This document shows, piece after piece, positions 43,693 to 53,889 of a DNA stretch of 64,000 nucleotides. The stretch spans positions 124,001-188,000 of the forward strand of contig NZ_JARZAG010000003.1 in assembly GCF_029892155.1 (NCBI RefSeq), read 5' to 3'. Each line of letters begins with the position of its first letter. Position 1 is the stretch's first letter. The DNA comes from Kitasatospora sp. GAS204B. GTDB lineage: Bacteria > Actinomycetota > Actinomycetes > Streptomycetales > Streptomycetaceae. The notes beneath the pieces are model-generated. The model saw nothing but the letters and a program-made list of their open reading frames with translations, searched no databases and was not told the origin of the DNA. A program made the translations under genes and the position numbers.

Positions 43693-46488
43693 TCACCCCG
43701 GTGAACGGCTCGCGCGCACCCGCTGGTTCGAGGTGGGCAGCGGCAGGTAGCCGACCGGCGGCACGAGCGGGCGGACCTTCGGTGGCGGAGCAAGGGCGCC
43801 GGGTCCGGCCCGGACCAGGCGGACGGGCACGCCGAGGTAGCGCTCCAACCGCCGGGCGAAGTCCCGGATGGCCGCCGCGCTGCCTGCGGGTACGACGAGG
43901 TCCACCGGCCGCCCGGCCGCGCCGACCGCGAGCACCAGCAGCGCCAGACCCTCCGGCCGGACCCCCAGCTGCTCGGTCCAGTCCAGCCCGGGGACCAGGC
44001 CGAGGCTGATCCGCAGGTGTCCGGGCGGCACCGCGGCGAAGCGGCCCTCGTGCCGCCACAGGCCGGTCGTCTGCGGCGTTCTGAGCCAGAGCCCGATGGC
44101 CTGGCCGAGCGGATCCACGGCGACCTCGGTCAGCGGCGCCAGCCGATCGAGGTAGGCCGGCAGCGGTTCGTCCGGCTCGCGCAGGACGGCGGGTGAGACG
44201 AACTCGTCCAGCAGCCTGGCCGGGACCTCCGGCACGGGCAACTGCGAACCGATCCAACGGTGTTCGGGGCACGCTTCGCGGTCCAGCAACAGTTCCGCCT
44301 CGGGGGGCAGGTCGACCCGCTCGGCGGTGCCGTCGTCGCCCCGGCGCGCGTCGGTCACCGAGGCCACCGCCTGCCAGGGGCCGGCAGCCGTCGGCAGGAC
44401 CCGGAGCAGCGCGGTCCACGCCGCGTCGGGATCGGGCAGGGCACGGATCACCGGGTCCACCGCAGCGAGGTAGAGGTCCCCCTCCCTGGCCAGCAACTGC
44501 CATTCCAGGAACGTGAGGCACCGGGCCAGCACCTCCGTCACCTCGTCGGCGGACGGCTGTCGGGGCCCGGCCCCAGCCGCGTCCGCCGGCAGTGGCCGGC
44601 ACCAGCTCCCCTCGCTGCCGTAGATCCGGGCGGGGTCGGTGGGCGGCAGGTCGTCCCCCTGGAGGCCGAGCAGGCGCAGGACGTCGTGGTGGATCCGGCC
44701 GGACCGGCAGGGGGCGATCTGCCGCAGGTCCTGGTCGTCGTGGCCGACGTAGGGCCTGGCCATCGCCTGGACGCCGCCGAAGACGTCCGCCTGGGTCCGG
44801 CTGTAGTTCAGCCGGGCGCACTCCGCCCAGAGCGCGATCGCGGGGTGGTGCGCCGGGGCGACCAGGATGTCGTTGCAGACACCCTCGCCGGGCAGCGGGT
44901 TCATGGTGAACCCCAGGAGCGAGCCGGCGACCCGGTCGAAGAAGTCCGGCAGGCGCTCCTCGGGCTCGGACTCCGCGTCCGCGCCGACCAGGACGACGTC
45001 GCCGTCCGCGTACGCGCCGCCCAACCGCTCGATGATGTCCACCCGCAGGTGGTCACTGGCCGAGGCGTAACCCCGGGCCAGCTGCTTGGACATCTCCAGG
45101 ACGAACGGAGCGCGCAGCTTCATCGGAGCCTCGGCATGGAACACCTCGAAGATGTTCACCAGGTGGATCCCGTTGCCGGTGGCCCAGTCGAGCAGCGACC
45201 GGACGGCCGCCAGCGGGTCGTTGCGGCCGCGCCTCGGCACCGGTTCGGCGCGGGCCGGTTCGACGGGGCACGGTTCGACGGGGCCCGGTTCGGCGCGGGC
45301 CGCGTCGAACAGCTCGCGGGGCACGTCGGTCCAGAGCACGAAGTCCACCTGGCCGGCGTAACGGCGGGCGGCCCGTGCGTAGTTCTCCCGGAACACGGTG
45401 GTCCGGGGCATCGGCTTGCCCAGCCAGATGCCGTGCACGACCCGCGGTATCCGGGTCAGCTCGGGGAGTGGCGGCGCTCCCGAGTCCGCCGGCTGCCCCC
45501 AGCGCCGCAGCTCGGCGGTGCGGGCCGACTCGCTGACCGGTCCTGGATCCAAGTCCAGTGCGGCCGGGGTGAGTTCGGCGGCCGTCGGGGCGGGGCGGAT
45601 CATGCTCAGGCGCCGCAGCAGCGGGGCGAGGTGCTCGGGCGGCAGTGAGTCGAGGTCCAACCCGGCCAGGAAGGGTGGCGGCGGGGGCAGTTCGCGCAGG
45701 CCGAACGGATCGGCGCCGAGCCAGGCCGCCTTCACGTCTTCGCACTCCGGCAGGTGCAGGGCGGGGTGGGTGAGCCCGCGCAGCCAGTCCAGCAGTTGGG
45801 GATCAGTCGGCACGGTCGGCCGATCGCCGACGGCCGGACCCCGCCGGACCCGGGCCAGCAGCCGCCCGGTCAGCTCTGCCGCGCGTCGCTCCCGCCCCCG
45901 CCGGGCCGCCGCGAGCCGTCGGCGCGTGCCGGCCCGGGCGGCCACCTCATCGACTGCTGTCTCAGCGAGTTGACGAACCATCAGCTCGACGGCTTGCTCC
46001 AGCTCCGCCCCGCGTTCGTCCAGCGCCGCCGCCCCACCCCGGGCCATCGCCGCGCTCCGCGCCCGACGCACCGCCACTTCGTCCAACACCCCGCCAGTGG
46101 CGAGGAGTTCGGCCACCCGAGCCGCATGCTCCGGCCCGTTGAGCTCCTGCACGATCCGCCGCACCCGGGCCACCGCACCGGCCGCGAGCACGGCGCGCTC
46201 GGCGAGGTCGGCGGAGAGCCGCCCGGCCGGCAGCGCGTCGATCGCCTCCCGGGCGAGCTTCGCGGCGTGCTCCTGGGCCAGGCTCGCATCGCCCGTCGTC
46301 ACCAGCCGGGTCATCGTCTCGGCCTCGGCAAGCAGCCGGGCCAGGTCCGCCTCGCCCAGCGCCGCGCGCCCCAGCAGCCCCTCCAACTCCCCTGCGGCGC
46401 GCCGCCCGTACTCCTTTAGCCTGGGCAGCGCGTGCGCCAGGGCCACTGCCCGCGCGGCATCCACCGTCTGGTCAACAGACCCCGACAC
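43693..46488 (-). CDS. TcdA/TcdB-like glycosyltransferase effector candidate
   Basis: A 931-residue protein. Residues 1-~240 are helical and charged, like the N-terminal export/coiled regions of T7SS substrates. A GT-A glycosyltransferase domain spans ~340-620: IPRVVHGIWLGKPMP (sugar-nucleotide binding strand), YAGQVDFVLWTD, then LRVDIIERLGGAYADGDVVLV. This last block matches the R...GGxYxDxD signature of clostridial large toxin (GT44) and related GT32 enzymes, with D495 and D497 as the metal-binding DxD. The C-terminus ends in a separate Leu/Val-rich alpha/beta region. The GTG start is 3 nt beyond the mycP stop, so the genes are co-translated. Acceptor unknown; a T7SS-exported toxin is inferred from location. 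An intracellular sugar transferase is the alternative. Confidence 0.75.
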   Translation of the reverse strand: MSGSVDQTVDAARAVALAHALPRLKEYGRRAAGELEGLLGRAALGEADLARLLAEAETMTRLVTTGDASLAQEHAAKLAREAIDALPAGRLSADLAERAVLAAGAVARVRRIVQELNGPEHAARVAELLATGGVLDEVAVRRARSAAMARGGAAALDERGAELEQAVELMVRQLAETAVDEVAARAGTRRRLAAARRGRERRAAELTGRLLARVRRGPAVGDRPTVPTDPQLLDWLRGLTHPALHLPECEDVKAAWLGADPFGLRELPPPPPFLAGLDLDSLPPEHLAPLLRRLSMIRPAPTAAELTPAALDLDPGPVSESARTAELRRWGQPADSGAPPLPELTRIPRVVHGIWLGKPMPRTTVFRENYARAARRYAGQVDFVLWTDVPRELFDAARAEPGPVEPCPVEPARAEPVPRRGRNDPLAAVRSLLDWATGNGIHLVNIFEVFHAEAPMKLRAPFVLEMSKQLARGYASASDHLRVDIIERLGGAYADGDVVLVGADAESEPEERLPDFFDRVAGSLLGFTMNPLPGEGVCNDILVAPAHHPAIALWAECARLNYSRTQADVFGGVQAMARPYVGHDDQDLRQIAPCRSGRIHHDVLRLLGLQGDDLPPTDPARIYGSEGSWCRPLPADAAGAGPRQPSADEVTEVLARCLTFLEWQLLAREGDLYLAAVDPVIRALPDPDAAWTALLRVLPTAAGPWQAVASVTDARRGDDGTAERVDLPPEAELLLDREACPEHRWIGSQLPVPEVPARLLDEFVSPAVLREPDEPLPAYLDRLAPLTEVAVDPLGQAIGLWLRTPQTTGLWRHEGRFAAVPPGHLRISLGLVPGLDWTEQLGVRPEGLALLVLAVGAAGRPVDLVVPAGSAAAIRDFARRLERYLGVPVRLVRAGPGALAPPPKVRPLVPPVGYLPLPTSNQRVRASRSPG

Positions 46489-46490
46489 GG

Positions 46491-47849
46491 CTAGGCCTGC
46501 CCCGTCGGGCCCACGTACCGTCCCGGACGCCAGCCGCGTCGCCGCCCGCGCGGCAGGATGACCCCGACGGCCGCCACCACGACGACCACGGCGAACGCGA
46601 TGCCACCGACCATCAGCGCCTGCCCTCGGCCGCTGACCACGCGGACCACCGCCGGCATGGTCATCGGCGTGCCGGGCGGCGCCGGTCGCGGCGAGGCGGC
46701 CGCGCCGGTCTCGCCGGGGACGAAGGCCGTCACCGCCGCGACCGGGTCCACCGTGCCGTAGCCGAACCGGGGGTCGGGCAGCATCGTGCCCGGATGGTAG
46801 GCCGTGGCCTCCAGGCGGTGCGCCAGCTGAATGGCCGTCAGATTCGGCCGGTAGCCGAGCGTCAACGCCGCGGAACCGGACACGAAGGCCGCCGCGAAGC
46901 TGGGCCCGGAGGCCGTGAAGTAGCCCGTCCCGGCGGGCCCGGTGCTCATCACCGAGTCGCCCGGCGCCATCAGGTCGACCCGGACACCGCTCTGCCCGCT
47001 CTGCCCGAGCGCACTCGAACTCCCCTGCGGGGCCGTCCCGATGGGGCCCAGGTCGGAGACCGAGAGCACGCCCGGGTAGGCCGCCGGATAGGCCGCCGCC
47101 TGGTTGCCGCCGCCACCACTGTCCAGCGCGGCCGGGGCGACGACCAGCGCGCCCTTGCCCTGGGCGTACTGCACTGCGCCTGAGAGCGCGGGGCTGCCCA
47201 CCTGGGCCGGCATCGCGATGTCGATCACCCGGGCACCACCGTCGGCCGCCGTGCGGATGCCGGCGGCGAGCGTGTCCGCGTTGGTGATGCCGGTCTGGTC
47301 GGTCACGCCCACCGCGAGCACCTGGGCCTGCGGGGCGATCCCGGCGAAGCCGACGCCCGGCCGCCGCTGGGCGGCGATCAGACCCGCCACGAAGGTGCCG
47401 TGGCCGACGCAGTCCTGCCCCGAGGTGGTCGTCCCGTACGCGCGCTGCCCGAGCGTGAGGCGTCCGGCGAGCACGCCCGCCGTGTCGTCCACCCCGGAGC
47501 CGACCACCGCGACGGTCACCCCGCTGCCCTGGGTCAGCGACCAGACCTCGTCGGCCCGCAGAAAGGTCTGCGCCCACGGGATCCGGGTGCTGCTCGCACC
47601 GGACCCGGTCTGGCAACCGTTCTGCTGGGTACCGCTGTTGGTCTGCGCCAGGCCCGGCAGCGTGCCGGCATCGGACGACGATCCGGTCGGCGAGGGCGAG
47701 GGCGAGGCCGACGGCGAGGGCGAGGCCGACGGCGACGGCGAGTCCGCGACGGCGGCGCCCGCCGGCAGCAGCAGCGCCCCCACCAGCACAGACCCCGACA
47801 GCAGTGCCCTGGACAAGGCCGCGACAGCGCCCGCCTGCCGCGCCCTCAT
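46491..47849 (-). CDS. mycP: Mycosin, subtilisin-like T7SS protease (MycP)
   Basis: A 452-residue protein with the mycosin plan: signal peptide ([20 protein letters not shown]), Ser/Pro-rich linker, peptidase S8 domain (~90-375), Pro linker and a C-terminal membrane helix ([20 protein letters not shown]) with a basic tail. The catalytic His ([11 protein letters not shown]150) and Ser ([11 protein letters not shown]317) are present. At the Asp position the usual V-x-D-[ST]-G reads VVGSGVDD, so G117 stands where Asp is expected; D121/D122 are close by. MycP processes substrates and stabilises the ESX membrane complex. Its ATG overlaps the eccA-like stop by 4 bp (ATGA). Similar GSG forms may occur in other Streptomyces mycosins. 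Confidence 0.92.
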   Translation of the reverse strand: MRARQAGAVAALSRALLSGSVLVGALLLPAGAAVADSPSPSASPSPSASPSPSPTGSSSDAGTLPGLAQTNSGTQQNGCQTGSGASSTRIPWAQTFLRADEVWSLTQGSGVTVAVVGSGVDDTAGVLAGRLTLGQRAYGTTTSGQDCVGHGTFVAGLIAAQRRPGVGFAGIAPQAQVLAVGVTDQTGITNADTLAAGIRTAADGGARVIDIAMPAQVGSPALSGAVQYAQGKGALVVAPAALDSGGGGNQAAAYPAAYPGVLSVSDLGPIGTAPQGSSSALGQSGQSGVRVDLMAPGDSVMSTGPAGTGYFTASGPSFAAAFVSGSAALTLGYRPNLTAIQLAHRLEATAYHPGTMLPDPRFGYGTVDPVAAVTAFVPGETGAAASPRPAPPGTPMTMPAVVRVVSGRGQALMVGGIAFAVVVVVAAVGVILPRGRRRGWRPGRYVGPTGQA

Positions 47850-50800
47850 CCCGCGACCCCCAGCCGGTCCGCCGGGAGGTCCCCGGGCAGCAACAGGCTG
47901 AGCTCCGCCAGGTCGTTGATCTCCAACTTGCTGAGCCGGCCCGCCTGACGGGTGATCATGCTCTCCAGGAGCTGGCGCGCCGAGCGCCCGTTGCCGAAGG
48001 TGCGGTCGCGCGGCATCGCCGCGAAGAGCCCACCGAGCGCGGCCACCGTCTCGCTCGCGAGGTTGTAGCCCGCGCCCTCGGCCATCGTCTCGACGATGGT
48101 GACCAGCTCGTCGTCGGTGTAGTGCTCGAAGGCGATCTGCCGGGAGAAGCGGGAGGCCAGACCGGGGTTGGAGCCGAGGAAGTGCTCCATCTCGTCCTGG
48201 TAGCCGGCCACGATCACCACGACCTCGTCGCGGTGATCCTCCATCAGCTTCATCAGCGTGTCCACGGCCTCCTGGCCGAAGTCGTTGCCGCTGCCGTTCC
48301 TCGGCGTGAGGGTGTACGCCTCGTCGATGAAGAGCACTCCGCCGCGCGCCCTGTCGAAGGCCTCCTTGGTCAACTGCGCGGTGTGGCCGACGTAGCGGCC
48401 GACCAGGTCGGAGCGGGCCGTCTCGATCAGCTGGCCGCCGGGCAGCACGCCCAACTCGGCCAGCAGCTTGCCGTAGAGGCGGGCCACGGTGGTCTTACCC
48501 GTACCGGGCGGCCCGGCGAAGACCAGGTGGTGGCTGATCGTCGCGGTCGCCAGGCCGGCCTCCTTGCGCCGGTTGACCTGCTTGATCAGGTTGACCAGGT
48601 CCTCGACCTGCTCCTTGGCGGCGGGCAGGCCGATCATCGCGCGCAGCTCGTCCAGCAGTTCGGTGCTCTTCGGCGCCTCGGCCTGCTCGGCGGGCCGGGC
48701 GATCGCGGCGGCCGCCTCCGCGCCGACGTCCTCGGGGACCAGCAGCGCCAGGTCCTCGTGGCCGATCTCGGGCAGCGTGGCCAGCCGGGAGGCCTGCCGG
48801 TCCACCATCTCCTCGAAGACCTTGCGGGCCGCGCGGCCGTTGCCGAAGTCGGGGCCCTTGGGCAGCTTGTCGAGGTGGAAGGCGAGCGCCTCGCGGGCGC
48901 CCTCGGCCAGCTGGTAGCCGTGCCCGGTGGCCGCCCGCTCCACGATGGTGGTCAGCTCCGCCACCGAGTAGTTCTCGAACTCGATGGTGCGGCTGAAGCG
49001 GGAGGCCAGGCCCGGGTTGGAGTCGAGGAAGCCCTGCATCTCCGCCGAGTAGCCGGCCACGATCACCACGATGTCGTCACGGTGGTCCTCCATCAGCTTG
49101 ACCAGGGTGTCGATGGCCTCCCGGCCGAAGTCGGGTCCTGAGCCGCCGCCGCCCTGTGAAAGGGTGTACGCCTCGTCCAGGAAGAGCACACCGCCGAGTG
49201 CCTGGGTGAAGACCTCGGTGGTCTTGATCGCCGTGCCGCCGATGATCGAGGCGACCAGGTCCGCCCGGGCGACCTCGACCAGGTGCCCGCTGCGCAGCAC
49301 CCCCAGCTCCGCCAGGATCGCGCCGTAGAGCCGCGCCACCGTGGTCTTACCGGTGCCGGGCGGTCCGGCGAAGATCAGGTGACGGCCCATCGGCAGCGCC
49401 GGCATCCCGGCCAGCTCGCGCCGCCTGGCCACCTTGTTGAGGTTGACCAGGGTGTTGACCTGCTCCTTGACCCTGCCCAGGCCGACCAGCGCGTCCAGCA
49501 CGGCCAGCGGGCCCTCCGGGTCGACCCGCTCGGTTCGCGCGGCCCGCGCGGCCCGCTCGCCGGACTCGGTGGGCTCGCCCTCGCCCTCGCGGAACTCGCC
49601 GAACTCGCCGAACTCGCCGTACTCGCCGTACTCGCCGAACTCGCCCCGCGCGCCCCGCTCGCCGCCGCTCTCGGCGGTGGCGGTGCTGTGCGCGTCGGGC
49701 ATGCCGTTGTCCCGGCTGTGCACGGTCTCGATCGACAGCCGCGAGCTGGGCTTGCTCTGCCGCAGGCCCGAGCCCCGGTTGCCGGTGACCGTGCAGTCGA
49801 TGATCCGCACCGGGTCGGTGGAGTCGATCCGGATGCCGTCCGCGCCGTTGTCCAGCGCCTCGCACTGGGTCAGGCTGGCGCGGGCGCCCTGGGCGAGCAG
49901 GATCCCGTGCCGGCGGTTGCCCCGGGCCCGGGTCCTGGTGAGGTTCGCCTCGCCGTTGTCCTCCACGACCAGCCCGTCCTCCCGGGAGTCGTTGAGGTCG
50001 CAGTCGCGCAGCGCGGCGATGCCGGTGCCGCCGACGCTGACGCCCGAGGTCCCGGCGTCCCGCACGGTGGTGTTGCCGATGTAGGTGTTGGCACCCTCGG
50101 CGACCCGGATCCCGGCCTTGCCGGTCGCGGACACCTCGGACGCCTCCAGCCGGCCCCGGCCGTCCTGGCGCACCTCCACCCCGTGACCACGGGTGTCGGA
50201 GACGCTCGCCCGGCGGATCAGCGGGTTGGCGCCCTCACGGATGCTGATGCCCTCCGCGCCGACGTCACGGACCTCCAGCCGGTCGAACTCCGCCGCGTTC
50301 TCGCCGACCAGCTCCACGCCGATCGCCCCGCAGTCCCGCACCGAGACCCGGTTCAGCGCCGGACTGGACGACTCGCCCACCCAGATCCCGGTCTGCTCAG
50401 CGCCGCTGACCTCGCAGTCCTCGAAGGTGCCCCGGGACTTGGCGGTGACGTGGATGCCGTGCCCCTTGGTCCGCACCGTCCGGCAGCGGCGCAGCACCGG
50501 GTCGGTGCCGGCCACCAGCGCGATGCCGTGCGCGGCGGTGGCGGTGACCGTGCAGTCCTCCAGCACCACCCGGGCGCCGGAGCTGATGTAGACGCCGAGC
50601 GTCACGTCCCGGACCTCGGTACGCAGCACCCGGGTCGAGCTCTGCTCCTCCAGCGCGATCGCCGGCTTGTCGGTCGCGGAGATCTCGCAGTCCTCGATGG
50701 TGCCCCGGGCCTCGCCGTTGGCGCACACACCGTTGCCGCGCGCGTCACGCATCACGACCCGGCGGACCACCGGGTTGGCGCGCTCACCGATCACCACCGC

Positions 50801-51280
50801 GGAGGTCGCCACGTGCTCGACCACGCAGTCCTCGATCACGCTGGTGCCGGTGGAGGTCTCCACGATCCCCGCCCCGGCCGGGTTGACGACCCGGCAGCCG
50901 CGCATCGCGAGCGAACCCTGCTGGCGGGTGAGCACGGCCGTCCACGAGTTGCCGATCACCTCGCAGTCCTGCAACGCGGCCTGACCGCGCGGGACATCGA
51001 CGGCGGGCAGGTCGTCGTCCCGCCCCTGCAGCACCAGGCCGGTCAGCTGGACGGCATCCGCCACCACCTGCACCACCGGCCCGCTCGCGGGGCTGACCCG
51101 GACGCTGCCCCGGCCGTCCTCGGCGGTGATGGTCACCATCTTCGTGATGACCAGGCTCTCCTCGTACCGGCCGGGGCGCACTGAGATCACCGCGCCGCTG
51201 CGCGCCACCTTCAGAGCCTCGCCGATCGTGCGGTAGGAGCCGCTCTGCTCCGCACACACTGTCAGCACATGGCGCGACAT
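47846..51280 (-). CDS. Beta-helix fused to two CbxX/CfqX AAA domains (EccA-like)
   Basis: A 1144-residue protein. Residues ~30-520 form a right-handed parallel beta-helix of ~23-residue turns (for example [20 protein letters not shown] and [20 protein letters not shown]), as in pectate-lyase-like repeats. Residues ~545-565 are a Phe/Tyr-Gly-Glu tandem linker. Two AAA+ domains follow, each with [15 protein letters not shown] (K645, K929), a Walker [13 protein letters not shown] or [12 protein letters not shown], and the downstream [10 protein letters not shown] motif. This is the CbxX/CfqX family that includes EccA, which frees substrates from chaperones in ESX systems. Mycobacterial EccA has TPRs and one AAA domain, so the beta-helix fusion and doubled AAA are a distinct arrangement. 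It is the first gene of the mycP operon. Confidence 0.9.
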   Translation of the reverse strand: MSRHVLTVCAEQSGSYRTIGEALKVARSGAVISVRPGRYEESLVITKMVTITAEDGRGSVRVSPASGPVVQVVADAVQLTGLVLQGRDDDLPAVDVPRGQAALQDCEVIGNSWTAVLTRQQGSLAMRGCRVVNPAGAGIVETSTGTSVIEDCVVEHVATSAVVIGERANPVVRRVVMRDARGNGVCANGEARGTIEDCEISATDKPAIALEEQSSTRVLRTEVRDVTLGVYISSGARVVLEDCTVTATAAHGIALVAGTDPVLRRCRTVRTKGHGIHVTAKSRGTFEDCEVSGAEQTGIWVGESSSPALNRVSVRDCGAIGVELVGENAAEFDRLEVRDVGAEGISIREGANPLIRRASVSDTRGHGVEVRQDGRGRLEASEVSATGKAGIRVAEGANTYIGNTTVRDAGTSGVSVGGTGIAALRDCDLNDSREDGLVVEDNGEANLTRTRARGNRRHGILLAQGARASLTQCEALDNGADGIRIDSTDPVRIIDCTVTGNRGSGLRQSKPSSRLSIETVHSRDNGMPDAHSTATAESGGERGARGEFGEYGEYGEFGEFGEFREGEGEPTESGERAARAARTERVDPEGPLAVLDALVGLGRVKEQVNTLVNLNKVARRRELAGMPALPMGRHLIFAGPPGTGKTTVARLYGAILAELGVLRSGHLVEVARADLVASIIGGTAIKTTEVFTQALGGVLFLDEAYTLSQGGGGSGPDFGREAIDTLVKLMEDHRDDIVVIVAGYSAEMQGFLDSNPGLASRFSRTIEFENYSVAELTTIVERAATGHGYQLAEGAREALAFHLDKLPKGPDFGNGRAARKVFEEMVDRQASRLATLPEIGHEDLALLVPEDVGAEAAAAIARPAEQAEAPKSTELLDELRAMIGLPAAKEQVEDLVNLIKQVNRRKEAGLATATISHHLVFAGPPGTGKTTVARLYGKLLAELGVLPGGQLIETARSDLVGRYVGHTAQLTKEAFDRARGGVLFIDEAYTLTPRNGSGNDFGQEAVDTLMKLMEDHRDEVVVIVAGYQDEMEHFLGSNPGLASRFSRQIAFEHYTDDELVTIVETMAEGAGYNLASETVAALGGLFAAMPRDRTFGNGRSARQLLESMITRQAGRLSKLEINDLAELSLLLPGDLPADRLGVAG
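49590..49648 (-). repeat. 9-bp tandem repeat coding a Gly-Glu-Phe/Tyr linker
   Basis: About six to seven head-to-tail copies of AACTCGCCG (variant TACTCGCCG) encode [17 protein letters not shown] between the beta-helix and the first AAA domain. Tandem repeats like this can change copy number by slippage in whole codon triplets. Confidence 0.85.
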
Positions 51281-51343
51281 GCCCTGGTGTTCCCTTCGTC
51301 CATGGTGGTTGGCGGTGACCGCCGGGTCCCGGCCGTTCCGTAC

Positions 51344-52687
51344 CTAGGCGGTGCAGCTGACCTTGACGGCGTCGGCCGCGTGGTGGGCGTAGGTCTTCGT
51401 CGAACCCGACCAGTCCTGACCACGGGTGTGCAGCATGACCGCGAGCTGCCCGTTGCTCACCGAGAAGCTCCCGGCGCCGACCCAGTGGCCCCGGTTGGCG
51501 GTCTGGTTGATCGAGAACGAGCCGATCGTGCCGCTGCCCGGGCCGAACTGGTTCTGCACGGTGTAGTAGGTCGGGTCGCCGCCGACCGCCTTGATGTCGC
51601 CGTCGTTCGGGATGTAGACCGAGACCTGGCAGGACCCGCTGGAGACCGCGCCGGTCTTGAACGTCCAGACCGTGGAGTTGCTGTCATCGTGCGTCGCGTC
51701 ACCGGACATCGGGACGGCGCTGTACTTGCCGCTGCAACTGTCGCCGGTCCAGCCGCCGGTGCTGGTGTTGTACCAACCGGTCTGGCCCTGGTCGAACCAG
51801 CCGTACTGGTTGAACCCGGTGCCGCTGTTGGAGCACCAGGGCCCGGCCACGCCGGTGTACGTCGCCGGAGCGGGCGGGGCGGCGGCCTGGGTGGTGGGCT
51901 GCGCGGCGGGCTGCGCGGGGGCCTGCTGAACCGGCGGGGCGGCCTGCGCGGGGGGCTGGGCGCTGCTGGGGTGTGTGCTGGTTCCCGGGTTGCCGCTGCT
52001 CCGCTGGGCAGCGGCACCGGCACCGGCACCGGCACCAGCACCGGCACCGGCACCGGCACCGGCACCAGCGGCCACCGGACCGGGCGCGGCCGAGGTGCTG
52101 CCCTGGGCGGCGACGGGCGCGGCGGCGGAGGGGGAGGGGCTCGGCGACCCGCCCACCATGGCCGCCGCCGGGGCACTGCTCCCGTGGGAGTCGAAGGTCG
52201 GCACGAAGCCGTTGCCGCCGTTCTGCTGGCTGAACCCGGCCGGCGCCGGCCCGGGCGGCACGCTCGGCCCACGGTGCGGACCGGACCCGCCGAGGTTGGA
52301 GAGGAGCAACGGCAGCCCCATCAGCACCACGCCGGCGGTGGCCGCCGCGGCGATCATCGGCCGGGAGATCCGCCCCGGCTTGGCGACCCGCTCCACCCCG
52401 GCAGCGGGGACGAGCTCGACGACCGCCTCGGACTCGGCCGCGGTCTCGGCCACCTGCTCGGGGACGGCGGGCGCCTGACCCGCCGCGCCGACCGCCGCCC
52501 CGGCCATCAGCGCCGGGTCCGCCGTCCCAGCCTTGGCCGCTGTCCCAGCCCTGGCCGCCGTCTCAGCCCTGTCAGGGTGGGCCTGACCCGGCTCCGGCTC
52601 GCTCTCCCAGGCGACGGCCGGCAACTGGTAGCCGGCCGCTGCCTGTGCGACCGCCTCGCCCGCGCTGTCGTGCCGATCCTTTTCCAC
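51344..52687 (-). CDS. Membrane-anchored surface protein with golvesin/CBM-like C-terminus
   Basis: A 447-residue protein. A cytoplasmic Ala/Glu-rich N-terminus (~100 residues) precedes one membrane helix (PMIAAAATAGVVLMGLPLLL). Outside come Pro/Ser/Ala-rich stretches, an Ala-Gly dipeptide run, a Gln/Pro/Ala spacer, and from ~residue 310 a beta domain (GPWCSNSGTGFNQYGWFDQG to HHAADAVKVSC). The ending, with SINQTANRGHWVGAGSFSVSNG and AADAVKV, matches golvesin-type carbohydrate-binding domains, and paired Cys suggest disulfides. The GTG start follows GAGGGGG. It lies 63 bp upstream of the eccA-like gene on the same strand and may be in its operon. A role in anchoring to the cell wall or in localising the secretion complex is plausible. 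Confidence 0.75.
   Translation of the reverse strand: MEKDRHDSAGEAVAQAAAGYQLPAVAWESEPEPGQAHPDRAETAARAGTAAKAGTADPALMAGAAVGAAGQAPAVPEQVAETAAESEAVVELVPAAGVERVAKPGRISRPMIAAAATAGVVLMGLPLLLSNLGGSGPHRGPSVPPGPAPAGFSQQNGGNGFVPTFDSHGSSAPAAAMVGGSPSPSPSAAAPVAAQGSTSAAPGPVAAGAGAGAGAGAGAGAGAGAAAQRSSGNPGTSTHPSSAQPPAQAAPPVQQAPAQPAAQPTTQAAAPPAPATYTGVAGPWCSNSGTGFNQYGWFDQGQTGWYNTSTGGWTGDSCSGKYSAVPMSGDATHDDSNSTVWTFKTGAVSSGSCQVSVYIPNDGDIKAVGGDPTYYTVQNQFGPGSGTIGSFSINQTANRGHWVGAGSFSVSNGQLAVMLHTRGQDWSGSTKTYAHHAADAVKVSCTA
52015..52075 (-). repeat. 6-bp tandem repeat coding an Ala-Gly run
   Basis: About nine to ten copies of CACCGG (with CACCAG variants) encode a GAGAGAGAG stretch in the extracellular stalk of the surface protein. 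The unit is two codons, so length changes would keep the frame. Confidence 0.85.
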
Positions 52688-52808
52688 TGTTGGCCCCCTC
52701 GCCCCTTCGACGATCCGCTGCGCATGGTGCGTGCACCCGGTTCGACGGATCACGAGCCGTTCAGGGTTCAACGCACGGTGCGGCGGTGATCCGGAACCGC
52801 CCTGACGG

Positions 52809-53282
52809 TCAGCCGGCCCGCCAGACCGGCTCGTCGTCCGCGGTCTCCGGCGGGGTCAGGATGAAGGCGGCAGCCCGCTCGACCGTCTCCTGGTCCGGGG
52901 TCCAGTCGAAGCTCCCCCGCTCACGCAGGTGCGCCAACAGCCCCGGCTCGGGCGCCAGCCCGTACTCCTCCAGGTAGTACGTGACGGTGTCGGTCCAGAT
53001 CCAGCTGCCGTCGGTGCGAAAGTTCATCGGCACCACGGCCCCGCGCGACGGGTCCACCACGTCGTCCATCAGCGTCGGCGTCATCAGCACCGGCACCCCG
53101 GCACCGAGATACCCCACCAGCGCCTCCAGCCCCGCCTCGTCCTCGATCACCGGGTGGTCCTCGGCGAACGCCGGCCCTGTCACCGGGTCCACCAGGTCGA
53201 AGACCGCCGCCAACTCGAACCGCGCGGTACCGCCCGCCTGCCCACTGATCGCTTCCACCACGGTGCCGCTCCTGTCGCTCAA
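52809..53282 (-). CDS. Conserved acidic protein of the T7SS locus
   Basis: A 157-residue acidic soluble protein. Notable blocks are GAGVPVLMTPTLMDDVVDP, GAVVPMNFRTDGSWIWTDT and VTYYLEEYGLAPEPGLLAHL. The FRTDGxWIWTD-x-x-x-YYLxxYG pattern is, as far as I recall, conserved among Streptomyces proteins encoded near T7SS genes. No signal peptide or enzyme motif is seen. Size and acidity would suit an immunity protein, but there is no direct evidence. It is 121 bp upstream of the surface-protein gene. Confidence 0.7.
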   Translation of the reverse strand: MSDRSGTVVEAISGQAGGTARFELAAVFDLVDPVTGPAFAEDHPVIEDEAGLEALVGYLGAGVPVLMTPTLMDDVVDPSRGAVVPMNFRTDGSWIWTDTVTYYLEEYGLAPEPGLLAHLRERGSFDWTPDQETVERAAAFILTPPETADDEPVWRAG

Positions 53283-53342
53283 GGTCCGCCACCTCGTTCG
53301 ACGTGCCGGCCGACCCGCCGGGTTCAGGCCCCGTCACACACC

Positions 53343-53873
53343 CGCCCCGCCCGGCGACTCGGTCCTCCAGTCCATCGGCACCGAGGCGAACTGGCTCTCC
53401 ACCACCCTGAAGACCGGCCAGCCGGTCACCCTGAACACCAAGGTGACGGACGAACGCGGCACCCGGTCACCTTCGGCCCGCACGACTCCGTCATCAACGG
53501 CGGCCCGCAACTCCTCGGCAACGGCCACGAGGACATCAACCCGGTCGCCGACGGCGTGGCCCACCCCGGCGACCCGTCCTACTTCTACGGCTGGGGCATC
53601 CGCCGCAACCCCCGCACCATGATCGGCAAGGACAAGCCGAGCCACCTCGTCCTGCTGGAGGCCGACGGCCGCGAGTCCGGCTCCAGCCAGGGCCTGACCC
53701 TGGACGAGGAGGCCAAAACCCTCAAGTCCCTCGGCGTGTTCGCGGCCATGAACCTCGACGGCGGCGGCTCCTCAGCCATGCACGTCGACCACGCCCTGGT
53801 CAGCAAGCCCGACGCCACCGGCGAACGCCCGGTCGGCGACGCCGTCGTGGTCGTCCCCGCACCGGCGAAGTAG
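53343..53873 (+). pseudogene. Frameshifted remnant of a phosphodiester glycosidase-like gene
   Basis: Two pieces of one protein lie in different frames. The first reads SIGTEANWLSTTLKTGQPVT and VTDERGTR. After about 53463 the frame changes and reads FGPHDSVINGGPQLLGNG, SHLVLLEADGR and AAMNLDGGGSSAMHV, ending GDAVVVVPAPAK. This is the C-terminal half of NAGPA/DUF2233-type phosphodiester glycosidases, including the LDGGGS motif. The N-terminal half is missing, so the gene is both truncated and frameshifted. It is not expected to be functional. Confidence 0.75.
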
Positions 53874-53889
53874 CGCAACTGACGCTCGA

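Noticed and set aside
43693..47616. Reading the glycosyltransferase as a 1307-residue protein with an N-terminal extension through mycP
   Set aside because: The extension is an Arg/Gly/Ala-rich shadow of the mycosin gene. The GTG at 46488, just after the mycP stop, fits operon spacing better.
49590..52075. CRISPR array from the short repeats
   Set aside because: The repeats are contiguous 9-bp and 6-bp coding units without spacers.
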